NCBI GenBank assembly: GCA_047600605.1
Contig: JASGKK010000002.1
Coordinates: 62,001-126,000 of the forward strand
From: CAYMZZ01 sp047600605
Lineage (GTDB): Bacteria > Bacteroidota > Bacteroidia > Chitinophagales > Chitinophagaceae
Direction: 5' to 3'
DNA length: 64,000 nt
Shown here: positions 7,355 to 16,728 of the stretch, piece after piece
How the letters are laid out: every line of letters begins with the position of its first letter
Position numbering within the stretch: the first letter of the stretch is position 1
The notes under the pieces: model-generated
The model's input: only the letters and a program-made list of their open reading frames with translations
The model's database searches: none
Told to the model about the DNA's origin: nothing
Program-made: the position numbers and the translations under genes

Positions 7355-8884
7355 ATGCAAGTCAGGATAATTTTTTTATCATTCGGTCTGTCTTTTGTTG
7401 CGGGTGTAAACGCGCAGGATAGCAGCGGTCGTTTGTTGCAGTCAGAGCAGTTTCAGCGGTTGTATACATTTTATACGGCTGATGCGGCCATACAGCCATT
7501 GAACACCGTTACCAATCATGCGCAGCTGACATTGGGGTATGGCCGCAGCAATGGCAGCTATCGTTTGGCACAGGCGGCTCCCGTACAGCAGGATATATTT
7601 TTTAAAACAGCAGGTACGCGGCAACTGGGCCGCTATCTGCTGAGTGGCTATTTTGGCTATACACATACGCTGCAGGACAGTGTGGGATATACCCTGCGTT
7701 ATGGTATCAATGATGCGGATCCCTATTATTTCTATGCATATAAAAAGGGTAACTGGCAGGTGGGGCAATACCGCCTGCAGGCACAGGTAAGCCGGCCTTT
7801 CCTGAATGATAAATTGCTCGCAGGTGCCGGCGTGCGTTACCAGACAGTCAACGCCTGGCGTAGCAATGATCCCCGCCCGGAGCAGTTCAATTATCATACA
7901 GACCTGGAAGCGAGTCTGCATTATCGTTTTCTGCCCCGCCATAGCCTGGGTCTGGGTGGCAGTATTACCAGCAGGAAAAAAGAAAGTACGATTCAATACC
8001 GCAATAAGGACTATCAATTAAGTCTGGCTTATCCGGAGTATGTAAAGCGCATGCAGTATGGATATGGTTTTGAAGACAGGGCTTCCAATTCGGAACTGAA
8101 AGGTGCCGGAAAAGGTTATGGCTGGCAGGCTGTTTACCAGGGAAAATTCAACATTGGTCAGATTACAGCCCGGGGTGGTTATATATACCTCAAATCTGAT
8201 TATAAAGGTGACTCTACCCGTTATTTTCCCAAAGGCCGCTACGGTTCATTTTATGAAGACCGCTGGAATGCACAACTATTATGGCAGTATCGCCGGCAGC
8301 AACACACGTATATGGCAGAGGTAGTATACATACATCATTTGGGTCGTGATTTCAACGAATTTTTGCGGACCAATAATTATGTATACGCTTTCGAGACCAT
8401 ACAGCTCCGGCCATCGTATCATCATTACCGCGACTCTGTGCTGCAGTACGAGTTGGGGCTTGACCTCGCACTCACGGATCTGTTTAGAGCTGATGGCAAT
8501 GCCGGTGTGGTTACCGATTATCAGTATGCGGAGGCAGCTCTTCAGGGAGCCTGGTATTTCCGGATGGATAAAAAAAGCTGGCTGAGAACCGGGTTGAATG
8601 CAGGTATACGTACAGCAGTTTCTCCCATACTGACACTGCCTTCGCAACTTTCCGTCTTTGTACAGCAGGTGATAATTGCTGATTACTATTATTACGATGC
8701 TACTGTCTTTAAAGCAGGACTGGATCTGCTGTATAACCGTAGTGTGGGGGAAAATGATGGTTTCATCCGGCTGAAGCTGAATTATGATCAGGCTCAGTTA
8801 AGCAATCAGATTTTACCGGCTTTGTGGAAACCAGGTAAGCAGCGGCTGTACTGCGAAGCCGGTATAGGCATAACTTTGCGATGA
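7355..8884 (+). CDS. DUF6850 family outer membrane beta-barrel protein
   Basis: 509 residues with a signal peptide (about 1-20, ending VNAQD) and then alternating aromatic and polar residues typical of membrane beta-strands throughout (for example GYFGYTHTLQDSVGYTLRYG and WNAQLLWQYRRQQHTYMAEVVYIHH). No plug domain is seen, so it is a second, non-TonB barrel. It matches the DUF6850 pattern I associate with DUF4876 and di-heme peroxidase genes. Its stop overlaps the peroxidase start (ATGA), showing tight translational coupling. Possible roles are passage of the oxidised or released ligand, or anchoring of the peroxidase at the outer membrane; neither can be shown from sequence. Confidence 0.83.
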   Translation: MQVRIIFLSFGLSFVAGVNAQDSSGRLLQSEQFQRLYTFYTADAAIQPLNTVTNHAQLTLGYGRSNGSYRLAQAAPVQQDIFFKTAGTRQLGRYLLSGYFGYTHTLQDSVGYTLRYGINDADPYYFYAYKKGNWQVGQYRLQAQVSRPFLNDKLLAGAGVRYQTVNAWRSNDPRPEQFNYHTDLEASLHYRFLPRHSLGLGGSITSRKKESTIQYRNKDYQLSLAYPEYVKRMQYGYGFEDRASNSELKGAGKGYGWQAVYQGKFNIGQITARGGYIYLKSDYKGDSTRYFPKGRYGSFYEDRWNAQLLWQYRRQQHTYMAEVVYIHHLGRDFNEFLRTNNYVYAFETIQLRPSYHHYRDSVLQYELGLDLALTDLFRADGNAGVVTDYQYAEAALQGAWYFRMDKKSWLRTGLNAGIRTAVSPILTLPSQLSVFVQQVIIADYYYYDATVFKAGLDLLYNRSVGENDGFIRLKLNYDQAQLSNQILPALWKPGKQRLYCEAGIGITLR

Positions 8885-10038
8885 TGAAAAAGTTGCTTGT
8901 ATTTGGTGCGCTCGCCACCCTCGTTTTTGCCTGCTCGGTGTCTGTAAAGACAACGGGCAAACAGCCTGCTTATGTAATACCGGCAGGAACCTATGAAGAC
9001 ACCCTGCGATTTTTATACTCACTCCCGGCCGATCAGTGGCCGGCACCTTTTATCGACTCAGGTATTGTGTGGAAGGAGCTGGGTATAATACCGGAAAGCC
9101 CGTTGCAGAATAAAAAAGATTCATTGCGTCACCTGATCGAGTTGGGTAAAATATTGTTCTTTGACCCCCGCCTGAGCGGCAGCAACCAGATATCCTGTGC
9201 CAGTTGTCATGTACCGGATCTTTCCTGGACGGATGGCCGTGGCAAGTCAGTGGGCCATGATCAGCGATTGAATAAACGCAACTCACCGGGCCTGCTGAAT
9301 GTTTGGGGATATGAACGTCTTTTTTGGGATGGCCGCAGTCCATCGCTGGAAGATCAGGCTTTTGGTCCGATCAACAGCGAAACAGAAATGCACAGCGACA
9401 TGCCCGAATTGATGCGTAAGCTGCGTCGCATTGATGGGTATAAGCCGCTCTTTGATTCAGCTTTTCACGGCGAAGGCATCACACCCGAAACTGTGACGCA
9501 AGCCCTGGCCGTATTTCAACGTACCCTGGTCAGCCGCAAGGCAGACTTTGACGATTTTTTGCAGGGTAAAAAAACTGCTATGAGTGATGCCGCCGTAAGG
9601 GGCTTACATCTTTTCCGTACAAAGGCGCGCTGTATGAATTGTCATTTTGGTCCGTTGTTTACTGATAATGACTTTCATAACATCGGGCTTACTTATTATA
9701 AAAGGGAGAATGAGGACCTGGGCCGCTATGCAGTAACACATCTGCCCGAAGATGTGGGACGATTTAAAACACCCTCTCTTCGCGATGTGATCCGCACGCG
9801 GCCATGGATGCACAACGGGCTTTTTGACAACATAGAAGGCATACTGAATATGTATAATGCGGGTATGCCCCAGCCAAAACCCAAAGCAGATCAGGAAAAT
9901 GATCCGCTTTTTCCCAAAACAGACAAACTACTCCGCAAACTGGACCTGACCAGCGGAGAAAAACAAGATATCATTGCTTTTCTGAACGCCATTACGGCGG
10001 AACCACTGCGTATCAGGGCCCCGGCCATGCCTCAGTAA
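8881..10038 (+). CDS. di-heme cytochrome-c peroxidase / MauG family lipoprotein
   Basis: 385 residues. Lipoprotein signal with lipobox VFAC (C18). Two covalent heme sites are visible, C106-A-S-C-H110 and C251-M-N-C-H255, with the axial Met region PWMHNG (M310), the layout of bacterial cytochrome-c peroxidases. It should sit on a membrane facing the periplasm and use two c-hemes either to reduce hydrogen peroxide or, MauG-like, to oxidise a partner. It is the last gene of the TonB receptor, DUF4876, DUF6850 unit and overlaps the previous stop by four bases. The context suggests redox work on an imported metal complex or protection during metal uptake, which is inference. A second ATG at 8884 is an equally possible start. 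Confidence 0.92.
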   Translation: MMKKLLVFGALATLVFACSVSVKTTGKQPAYVIPAGTYEDTLRFLYSLPADQWPAPFIDSGIVWKELGIIPESPLQNKKDSLRHLIELGKILFFDPRLSGSNQISCASCHVPDLSWTDGRGKSVGHDQRLNKRNSPGLLNVWGYERLFWDGRSPSLEDQAFGPINSETEMHSDMPELMRKLRRIDGYKPLFDSAFHGEGITPETVTQALAVFQRTLVSRKADFDDFLQGKKTAMSDAAVRGLHLFRTKARCMNCHFGPLFTDNDFHNIGLTYYKRENEDLGRYAVTHLPEDVGRFKTPSLRDVIRTRPWMHNGLFDNIEGILNMYNAGMPQPKPKADQENDPLFPKTDKLLRKLDLTSGEKQDIIAFLNAITAEPLRIRAPAMPQ

Positions 10039-10078
10039 GCAGTTCAGGAATAGATATGAAAATATGGCCATAGAAGAT

Positions 10079-10086
10079 TAATTTTG
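10079..10086 (+). promoter_or_regulatory. -7 promoter box (TAATTTTG) of the DUF4920 gene
   Basis: Exact TAnnTTTG match ending 21 bases before the ATG at 10108. It supports that start over the in-frame TTG at 10084, which lies inside the box. Confidence 0.6.
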
Positions 10087-10107
10087 TCACCTAAAAACTT
10101 ATCGTAC

Positions 10108-10581
10108 ATGAAAAGAATCATGCTGACCGCACTGGTAGTAATGACTGCCATCCTGGCTCAGGCACAACCGCCTGCCGGAGATGCCAAACCCGGTGAATGG
10201 TATGGAGAAAAGATCACTGCTGATGGAGCTGTTGCTCTTTCGGAACTACCCGCCCAACTGGAAAGGAAAGATGCTATTGATACCAAGATAAAAGCCAAGA
10301 TCCTTGACGTATGCCCCAAAAAAGGATGCTGGCTCAAGCTGCAGGTGAATGACAGCACTACTGCCATGGTGAAAATGAAAGATTATGCATTTTTCCTGCC
10401 GGTAGCCGCCAAGGGTAAAACCGTTGTCATTGACGGTGAAGTGAAAATGAAAACAATTTCTGTTGCAGAGTTGCAGCACTATGCAGAAGATGCTAAAAAA
10501 TCAAAAGAAGAAATCGCTGCTATTACCAAACCAGAGAAAGAGATTCGTGTGACGGCTAAAGGAATTGTGGTCGTAGAATAA
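10108..10581 (+). CDS. DUF4920 domain-containing secreted protein
   Basis: 157 residues with a signal peptide (about 1-19, ending AILAQAQ). The mature part matches DUF4920: a short beta domain containing the segment VCPKKGCWLKL, whose two cysteines could bind a metal or form a disulphide, followed by VKMKDYAFFLP and GKTVVIDGEVKMK. No catalytic function is known. It has its own -7 box and a strong terminator after it, so it is monocistronic between two iron-uptake units. A periplasmic location is expected; a link to the neighbouring heme peroxidase or siderophore receptor is possible but unproven. Confidence 0.85.
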   Translation: MKRIMLTALVVMTAILAQAQPPAGDAKPGEWYGEKITADGAVALSELPAQLERKDAIDTKIKAKILDVCPKKGCWLKLQVNDSTTAMVKMKDYAFFLPVAAKGKTVVIDGEVKMKTISVAELQHYAEDAKKSKEEIAAITKPEKEIRVTAKGIVVVE

Positions 10582-10604
10582 CATTGTAATTACATTTTTA
10601 CTGT

Positions 10605-10638
10605 AAAGGGCTGTTCCTGATGGAGCAGCCCTTTTTTA
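10605..10638 (+). terminator. intrinsic terminator after the DUF4920 gene
   Basis: AAAGGGCTGTTCC pairs with GGAGCAGCCCTTT (one G-T wobble) around a TGAT loop, followed by a run of Ts. It lies 23 bases after the stop codon. Confidence 0.85.
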
Positions 10639-10651
10639 TTGTCAGCATACA

Positions 10652-10723
10652 GTCAGTTTCCTTTTTGCGTAAACCGTTTTTCCCGCTTGCTATCTGCACC
10701 GGCTCGGGGCAGGGGTAGCTTTG
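10652..10723 (+). promoter_or_regulatory. shared tandem TTTCC element with -7 box, copy B (siderophore receptor promoter)
   Basis: GTCAGTTTCCTTTTTGCG at 10652-10669, second TTTCC half-site at 10679 (22 bases after the first), and an exact -7 box TAGCTTTG at 10716-10723. The end of GCG and the end of TTTG are 54 bases apart, the same as in copies C and D. The element would sit roughly 60 to 80 bases before the transcription start, a place typical of activator sites. Confidence 0.7.
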
Positions 10724-10870
10724 CATCCGTTTGCAGAAAAGGAGTGTTAAAACCGTTCTGCCCGGCTAAAAAAATTCACCATAGGGCCGGTCCTGTTTTT
10801 TCTTCCGTAGCAGTTGGGAAGTTTTTTCGGGATCGAGCCCGCCAATTATACAGCTGACAATAAACTCAAT

Positions 10871-13225
10871 ATGAAGAAGATTTCCCTGCTATTACTAGGC
10901 ATGCTTTCACTGATCATGATAGTAAATGCCCAGACCGCTACAGGTCTTATCAGAGGTACTGTGATCACCGCCGATAAAAAGCCCGCAGAAGGCGTGACGG
11001 TGACCATACCCGCCATCAACCGTCAGGCCATTGCCGATAATGACGGACATTTTGAAATACGCGGATTAAAACCCGGCAATTATCATCTGCTCATTACCCT
11101 CATTGGTCATCAGGATGTGGAGAAGGACGTGCAGGTACTGGAAGGCGCCACACAGGAAATCAATATTCAACTGGAGCTTTCGGATAAGCAACTTAATGAG
11201 GTGGTCATCACCGGCAACCGCAGTAGTTTTAAAACAAACCGTATTTCATCTTCACTGCGCTTGCAGACACCTATACTTGAACTGCCGCAAAATATTCAGG
11301 TAGTGACCGGCAAACTGATCAACGATCAGCAGATATATGATATGCTTGAAGGCGTGACACGTAATGTAAGTGGCGCCACCCGTATCGAGCATTGGGACAA
11401 CTATGCACGTATTACCATGCGTGGCAGCAATATTGCCGCTTTCCGCAATGGTATGAATGTATCTACACAATGGGGTCCGCTTACCGAAGATATGAGTATG
11501 GTAGAGCGTATTGAATTTGTAAAAGGGCCAGCAGGCTTTATGCTGGCCAATGGCGACCCCAGCGGTTTTTATAATGTAGTGACTAAAAAGCCAACCGGCC
11601 GCACCAAAGGCGAAGCCAGCCTGTCAATGGGTAGCTTTGATCTGTATCGTGCTACAGTAGACCTGGATGGTAAACTTTCAGAAGATGGAAAACTGCTTTA
11701 CCGTCTCAATGTGATGGGACAGATGAAAGGATCACACCGGCAATTTGATTTCAACAACCGTTACACCATTGCCCCCGTAATCCGCTACCTCGTAGATGAT
11801 AAGACAACTCTTACACTTGAGTACACCCAGCAATATTCAGAAGTGAATGTGATCGGTTCCAACTACGTATTTTCCAAACGCGGGTATGCTGACCTGCCCC
11901 GCAATTTTACCACAGCAGAAGATAACCTCGATCCTACCACCATGAATGACCGCAGCCTGCTGGCAGTGGTAGAGCATAAGATAAACAGCAACTGGAAGTT
12001 TACCGCCCAGATGGCTTATTTCAATTACAAACAGGTAGGTGCTTCTCTCTGGCCCTGGGGTTTTGATGCGACAAACGACAGCTTACTGCAAAGAGGCATT
12101 TCGATTTGGGATGTAAGCGGTATCAGTAAAATGGGACAGGCTTTTGTGAACGGCGAATTCCATACCGGTACACTGGTACATAAACTCCTGGCGGGAGTGG
12201 ATCTGGGCAATAAGGATTATTACCACGATTGGAATCAGGGAGCTGCTCTCGGTGGTCCGGATTTCAATATCTATGCACCTGTATACGGACAGGCGACTCC
12301 ACCCGTATTTGATCGCAGCAAGAATATCCGTGAGCGCGGTGTGCACTATTACAACGCGTATACAGGCCTGTATGTGCAGGATGAAGTAGGGTTTCTGGAT
12401 GATCGCCTGCGGGTGACAGTGGCCGGACGTTACACCACACTCAAAACAGGTACACCTTATACCGGTTCATTCAAATCGAGCCGTCTGACTCCCCGCCTCG
12501 GTGCAAGTTTTTCAATTGATAAAAACACCGCAGTATATGCAGTGAGTGACCAGGCTTTTCTGGAAAATTATGGTGCCGACTGGCAGGGAAAAAGTTTTGC
12601 CCCCATTACCGGCTCCAATATAGAAATGGGCGTAAAACGCGACTGGCTCAATGGAAAATGGAACTCTACCGTATCCGTTTACCAGATTACCCGCAACAAT
12701 GTACTCACTGCTGACCTGGATCATCCCAATCCTGCCGGCGGCTATTTCAACCGCCAGTCAGGTCAGCAACAGACCCGTGGTGTAGAAGTAGACATCCGTG
12801 GCCAGTTGCTGCGCAATCTTGATGTGATCATCAACTATGCTTTTACCGAAGCAAAAGTGACAAAAGACAGTAAGCCTGAGAACGTAGGGGTGCAGGTTGC
12901 CGGCTCCAGCAAGCACGTGCAGAATGCCTGGCTTAACTATAAGGTCGACCGCGGTGCACTGGCCGGTTTCGGTATTTCGCTCGGCTATCAGTACCAGGCA
13001 AAGCGCTCGCCGTGGTATGTATTTGACGGGTCAGAAAACAGCCTGCCTGATTATTTCAGAATGGACGGCAGCCTGTCTTATCAGAAAGAGAAGATCGGAT
13101 TCAATGTAATGGTAAATAATATTTTCAATAAATACCTGTACTCTGGTGCTCCTTACGACAACTATTATTACTGGCAGGCAGAACCCGGTACTAATGTCCG
13201 TTTTTCAGTGTCCTATCGCTGGTAA
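10871..13225 (+). CDS. TonB-dependent siderophore receptor
   Basis: 784 residues from the ATG at 10871; the frame opens earlier (10814) but the signal peptide starts here (MKKISLLLLGML, ending VNAQT). Domains: CarboxypepD_reg-like at about 24-105 (GLIRGTVITADKKPAEGVTVTIP), a plug at about 115-250 with LPQNIQVVTGKLINDQ and MSMVERIEFVKGPAGFMLANGDPSG, then a barrel ending VRFSVSYRW with a terminal aromatic residue. The plug wording is that of the ferric-siderophore receptor branch (FpvA, FoxA, FhuE type). It is followed after 26 bases by a PepSY membrane protein, a common pairing for siderophore uptake and release. The promoter carries the element shared with the heme receptor and DUF6607 genes. 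Confidence 0.93.
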   Translation: MKKISLLLLGMLSLIMIVNAQTATGLIRGTVITADKKPAEGVTVTIPAINRQAIADNDGHFEIRGLKPGNYHLLITLIGHQDVEKDVQVLEGATQEINIQLELSDKQLNEVVITGNRSSFKTNRISSSLRLQTPILELPQNIQVVTGKLINDQQIYDMLEGVTRNVSGATRIEHWDNYARITMRGSNIAAFRNGMNVSTQWGPLTEDMSMVERIEFVKGPAGFMLANGDPSGFYNVVTKKPTGRTKGEASLSMGSFDLYRATVDLDGKLSEDGKLLYRLNVMGQMKGSHRQFDFNNRYTIAPVIRYLVDDKTTLTLEYTQQYSEVNVIGSNYVFSKRGYADLPRNFTTAEDNLDPTTMNDRSLLAVVEHKINSNWKFTAQMAYFNYKQVGASLWPWGFDATNDSLLQRGISIWDVSGISKMGQAFVNGEFHTGTLVHKLLAGVDLGNKDYYHDWNQGAALGGPDFNIYAPVYGQATPPVFDRSKNIRERGVHYYNAYTGLYVQDEVGFLDDRLRVTVAGRYTTLKTGTPYTGSFKSSRLTPRLGASFSIDKNTAVYAVSDQAFLENYGADWQGKSFAPITGSNIEMGVKRDWLNGKWNSTVSVYQITRNNVLTADLDHPNPAGGYFNRQSGQQQTRGVEVDIRGQLLRNLDVIINYAFTEAKVTKDSKPENVGVQVAGSSKHVQNAWLNYKVDRGALAGFGISLGYQYQAKRSPWYVFDGSENSLPDYFRMDGSLSYQKEKIGFNVMVNNIFNKYLYSGAPYDNYYYWQAEPGTNVRFSVSYRW

Positions 13226-13251
13226 TGATGAATGAGAATTTGTAAAATTGT

Positions 13252-14412
13252 ATGCCGTCGATTAAAAAACTGGTAGGAAAGATCCATTTATGGCTGGGAC
13301 TGGCCTCGGGGCTCATTGTGCTTTTTCTGGGTATTACCGGATGCATACTGGCTTTCGAAGTAGAGATACGCTCCTGGACTGAACCCTTTCAACATGTAAA
13401 AGAGGAAAATAAAGCTTATCTGCCGCCTTCGGTATTGAAGGCATCGGCAGACTCGGCAATGCGGTATGGTAAAACACTCGGTATTACCTATCCCGGCAAA
13501 GGGAAAGCTGCCATAGCTGCCTACTATGATGAAAAAAACTATGAGCTGGTATATCTGAATCCGTATACCGGCGCAATCCTGAAGCATAAGAATATGCCGG
13601 ATGACTTTTTCCGGATTGTACTTGATGGACATTTTTATCTCTGGTTACCCCATCATATTGGCCAGCCAATAGTGGCCAGCGCCACATTGATCTTTTTGAT
13701 ATTAATGATTACCGGTATCGTGCTTTGGTGGCCGCGCAATAAGGCAGCCCGCAAACAACGCTTTACTGTTAAATGGAGCGCACGCTGGCGTCGCAAGAAT
13801 TATGATCTGCATAATGTGCTGGGCTTTTATATGACATGGATCGCCCTATTTATTGCCATCACCGGTCTGGTCTTTGGCTTTGAATGGTTTGCCCGTTCTC
13901 TGTATTGGGTAAGCAGTGGCGGCAAAGTGATGGAAGAACATCGCCATCCCGTATCTGATAGTACAAAAACACCCGGAGTCGTCAATATGGCCGATCATCT
14001 CTGGCAGCAACACCGGTCGGAAATAAAGGAAAATGAAAGCCTGGGTATTTATTTCGCTTCATTGCCTGCTGACCCGGTCGAAGTGGTGGTCAATCACCGC
14101 CCCGGCACCTACTACAACTCTGATTTTTATCATTATGACCAGTATTCCGGTAAAGAATTACCTGCGACGGGTAGTTATGCCGGTCGGTTTACCGACGCCA
14201 CAGTGGCCGACAAAATTGTACGTATGAATTATGATATTCATGTCGGAGCGGTTTTGGGCCTGCCGGGCAAATTGCTTGCTTTTTTTGCCAGCCTGGTGAC
14301 AGCCAGCCTGCCTGTCACGGGTTTTTGTATCTGGTGGGGACGAAGGAAAAAGAAAAAATCAACACCAGCTGCCCCCAGAGCGGTGCGTATACCTGTTCCT
14401 CAATTGTCATAA
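13252..14412 (+). CDS. PepSY-associated TM helix protein (siderophore-iron reductase-like)
   Basis: 386 residues. Four hydrophobic segments are visible: about 13-35 (GLASGLIVLFLGITGCILAF), 140-160 (ASATLIFLILMITGIVLWW), 190-212 (VLGFYMTWIALFIAITGLVF) and 340-365. PepSY-like extracytoplasmic regions lie between the first two and the last two, with conserved histidines near the membrane (KIHLW, DGHFYLWLPHH, YDLHNVLG, YDIHVG) that could hold heme. Members of this family next to siderophore receptors are thought to reduce or release siderophore-bound iron at the inner membrane. It follows the receptor by 26 bases and is surely co-transcribed. No reductase cofactor motif is seen, so the electron route is not defined. 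Confidence 0.88.
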   Translation: MPSIKKLVGKIHLWLGLASGLIVLFLGITGCILAFEVEIRSWTEPFQHVKEENKAYLPPSVLKASADSAMRYGKTLGITYPGKGKAAIAAYYDEKNYELVYLNPYTGAILKHKNMPDDFFRIVLDGHFYLWLPHHIGQPIVASATLIFLILMITGIVLWWPRNKAARKQRFTVKWSARWRRKNYDLHNVLGFYMTWIALFIAITGLVFGFEWFARSLYWVSSGGKVMEEHRHPVSDSTKTPGVVNMADHLWQQHRSEIKENESLGIYFASLPADPVEVVVNHRPGTYYNSDFYHYDQYSGKELPATGSYAGRFTDATVADKIVRMNYDIHVGAVLGLPGKLLAFFASLVTASLPVTGFCIWWGRRKKKKSTPAAPRAVRIPVPQLS

Positions 14413-14416
14413 TAAA

Positions 14417-14488
14417 GTCAGTTTCCTTTTTGCGAAAATCCCTTTTCCTGATGCGGCAGCCAACAGCGGCAACGGCACATCAACTTTG
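14417..14488 (+). promoter_or_regulatory. shared tandem TTTCC element with -7 box, copy C (HmuR-like receptor promoter)
   Basis: Exact GTCAGTTTCCTTTTTGCG at 14417-14434, second TTTCC at 14444 (22 bases after the first), and a -7-like CAACTTTG ending at 14488, 54 bases after GCG. The element begins five bases after the PepSY gene stop. A second possible start signal, AATCTTTG at about 14638-14645, lies closer to the gene. Confidence 0.68.
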
Positions 14489-14663
14489 CAGCCGGATTTA
14501 TAAACAGGACAGGAATGGGAGTATGATATGCATCAAACAAAAAGCTGATTCAATCACGAAGCCTGTCATTTCATTGTAAAACAATAACAGACTATTCTGT
14601 CTTGACAATTGTATGATAAAACTCGCTGCAGTGTGTAGAATCTTTGCAGTCAATCGAACCAAA

Positions 14664-16700
14664 ATGAAACATTTTTTAATACCCTCTCTTTTATTACTTA
14701 CCACCAGTGCACTGCTGGCACAGGATACCACCAAAGCCGCAGAACTCAAAGAAGTAGTGGTAACAGGACAGTACAAGCCTCAATCCGTAAAAAACTCCGT
14801 TTATCAGGTAAAAGTCATCACGCGTGAGCGTATTGAGAAGCAGGGAGCAACGAAGTTGCAGGATGTCTTCAACAATGAGTTGAATATGCGCTTTACCCAG
14901 GATCCCGCTACCGGCGGATCAGATATTACCATGATGGGCATGAAAGGGCAGAATGTAAAGATCCTGCTCGATGGGATGCCCCTGGTAGGCCGGCAGGGTA
15001 CCAGCAATGAAATCAATATCAACCAGATAGATATTAATTCTATTGAGCGCATTGAAATCGTGGAAGGCCCTATGTCTGTGGTATACGGAGCCGATGCACT
15101 GGCGGGGGTGATCAATATCATTACCAAAAAAGCCACTGCGGCCCGACTGAATGTAACCGCCCGTCTTCATGAAGAAACAGTGGGTAATGAATACGGTATC
15201 AAACAGGGTGTTCATAACCAGTCGGCCGGATTCAATTACCGGTACAAAAACTGGGAATTGGGCGGAGGATTTGCACACAACTATTTTGGCGGATGGAAAG
15301 ACACTGCTGTGGGCCGTGAACTGATCTGGCATAAAAAAGATCAGCGCCAGGCCAATGGTTATGTTGGTTATCAGACAGGCCGGTTCAATGTCCGTTACCG
15401 GATCGATGGCCTCGATGAGATCATTACCAATCCCGGAAACTTTGAATCAGCTCCGCAACCCGGCGCACTTGATCGCTTTGCAGCTGATCAGGAATATCTG
15501 TCACAACGGGTAATGCATCAACTGCAGGCCGGTGCTTTTTTCAACAGCCGTCTTTCTGCGCAGTTGCAGACAGCCTATTCCGATTACAGCCGTCAGGTAT
15601 ATTCTACACTGCTCGGGTACAACTCAGGTAAGCGATTCCTGAATACCTCTCCCGGTTCGCAGAGTGTGGTGGATTTTACCGGATTCAGTCTGCGGGGTAC
15701 CGTATTGTACAAAATATCAGACAAAGTATCGCTGCAACCCGGTGTGGATATGAATCTCGAAACCGGAGAAGGAGAGCGTATGAAGTCAGGTAACAATAAG
15801 GTAAATGACTATGCCTTTTTTGTGACCTCCGAAATCACTCCCACTGCGGCTGTGAGCATTCGCCCGGGTCTGCGGTTCATCCACAATTCCGTGTATGATG
15901 CACCTCCTGTAATACCCAGTATCAATACCAAGTTTGTATTGGGCAAAAATCTTGATTTCAGGGCTTCTTATGCCAGGGGCTTTCGCTCACCATCACTGCG
16001 TGAACTTTATTTCAATTTCTTTGATGCCAATCACCAGATCATTGGTAATCCTGACCTGAAAGCAGAAACTTCAAACAGTTTTAATGGTTCATTTACCTGG
16101 AAAAAAATAACCCCGCAGCAGGTTGTGTACAGCACAGTGCTGGGTGGCTTTTACAACAGCGTGAAAAACCTCATCGATTACGCAGTCTCTGCCAGCAATC
16201 CCAATTTATTTGAACTCACCAATGTATCTAACAGCCGTACAGCAGGGGTTACACTTACTTCTGTAGCCAAGTATCAGCGCTGGAATGTTTCAGTAGGCTT
16301 CAGCTATACCGGTTTCTACAACGATTATTCAGAAACCGATAAGGAATTGCCTGAGTTGCAGTGGTCGCCCGAAGCTACTACCAACCTCGGTTATGTATTT
16401 CCTAAAATCGGTCTGGATGTAAACCTGTTTTACAAGTTTACCGGCAAACGTCCCCGTTACGTGGCTTCCGGATCTGATATTGTATTGTCAAAAGTGGATA
16501 GTTATAACTGGGCAGATTTTACAGTTAACAAAAAGCTCTTCCGCTATTTCACACTCAATGCAGGTATCCGCAACCTCTTTGATGTAGACCGGGTAAACAG
16601 TTCTGTTGCTGCAGGAGGCGTACATACAGCCGGTGCGCAGAATATAGGTTATGGCCGGTCATACTTTGCCGGCCTGGTATTTAACTGGGCAAAACAATAA
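14664..16700 (+). CDS. TonB-dependent receptor, HmuR/BtuB-like (probable heme receptor)
   Basis: 678 residues from the ATG at 14664, which starts a clean signal peptide (MKHFLIPSLLLL, ending LLAQD); the upstream in-frame ATG at 14613 adds non-signal sequence. There is no CarboxypepD_reg domain: the plug begins at once (LKEVVVTGQYKPQSVKNSVY, SIERIEIVEGPMSVVYGADA, GVINIITKK). The barrel contains the FRSPSLRELYF and NPDLKAETSNSF segments typical of BtuB/HmuR/CirA type receptors. It is followed after 28 bases by an HmuY-like lipoprotein gene, the arrangement of the hmuR-hmuY pair in Porphyromonas (gene order reversed there). Heme or a heme-protein complex is the likely substrate. Confidence 0.9.
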   Translation: MKHFLIPSLLLLTTSALLAQDTTKAAELKEVVVTGQYKPQSVKNSVYQVKVITRERIEKQGATKLQDVFNNELNMRFTQDPATGGSDITMMGMKGQNVKILLDGMPLVGRQGTSNEININQIDINSIERIEIVEGPMSVVYGADALAGVINIITKKATAARLNVTARLHEETVGNEYGIKQGVHNQSAGFNYRYKNWELGGGFAHNYFGGWKDTAVGRELIWHKKDQRQANGYVGYQTGRFNVRYRIDGLDEIITNPGNFESAPQPGALDRFAADQEYLSQRVMHQLQAGAFFNSRLSAQLQTAYSDYSRQVYSTLLGYNSGKRFLNTSPGSQSVVDFTGFSLRGTVLYKISDKVSLQPGVDMNLETGEGERMKSGNNKVNDYAFFVTSEITPTAAVSIRPGLRFIHNSVYDAPPVIPSINTKFVLGKNLDFRASYARGFRSPSLRELYFNFFDANHQIIGNPDLKAETSNSFNGSFTWKKITPQQVVYSTVLGGFYNSVKNLIDYAVSASNPNLFELTNVSNSRTAGVTLTSVAKYQRWNVSVGFSYTGFYNDYSETDKELPELQWSPEATTNLGYVFPKIGLDVNLFYKFTGKRPRYVASGSDIVLSKVDSYNWADFTVNKKLFRYFTLNAGIRNLFDVDRVNSSVAAGGVHTAGAQNIGYGRSYFAGLVFNWAKQ

Positions 16701-16728
16701 TCTTTTATCATACACAAAACGATCTGAC

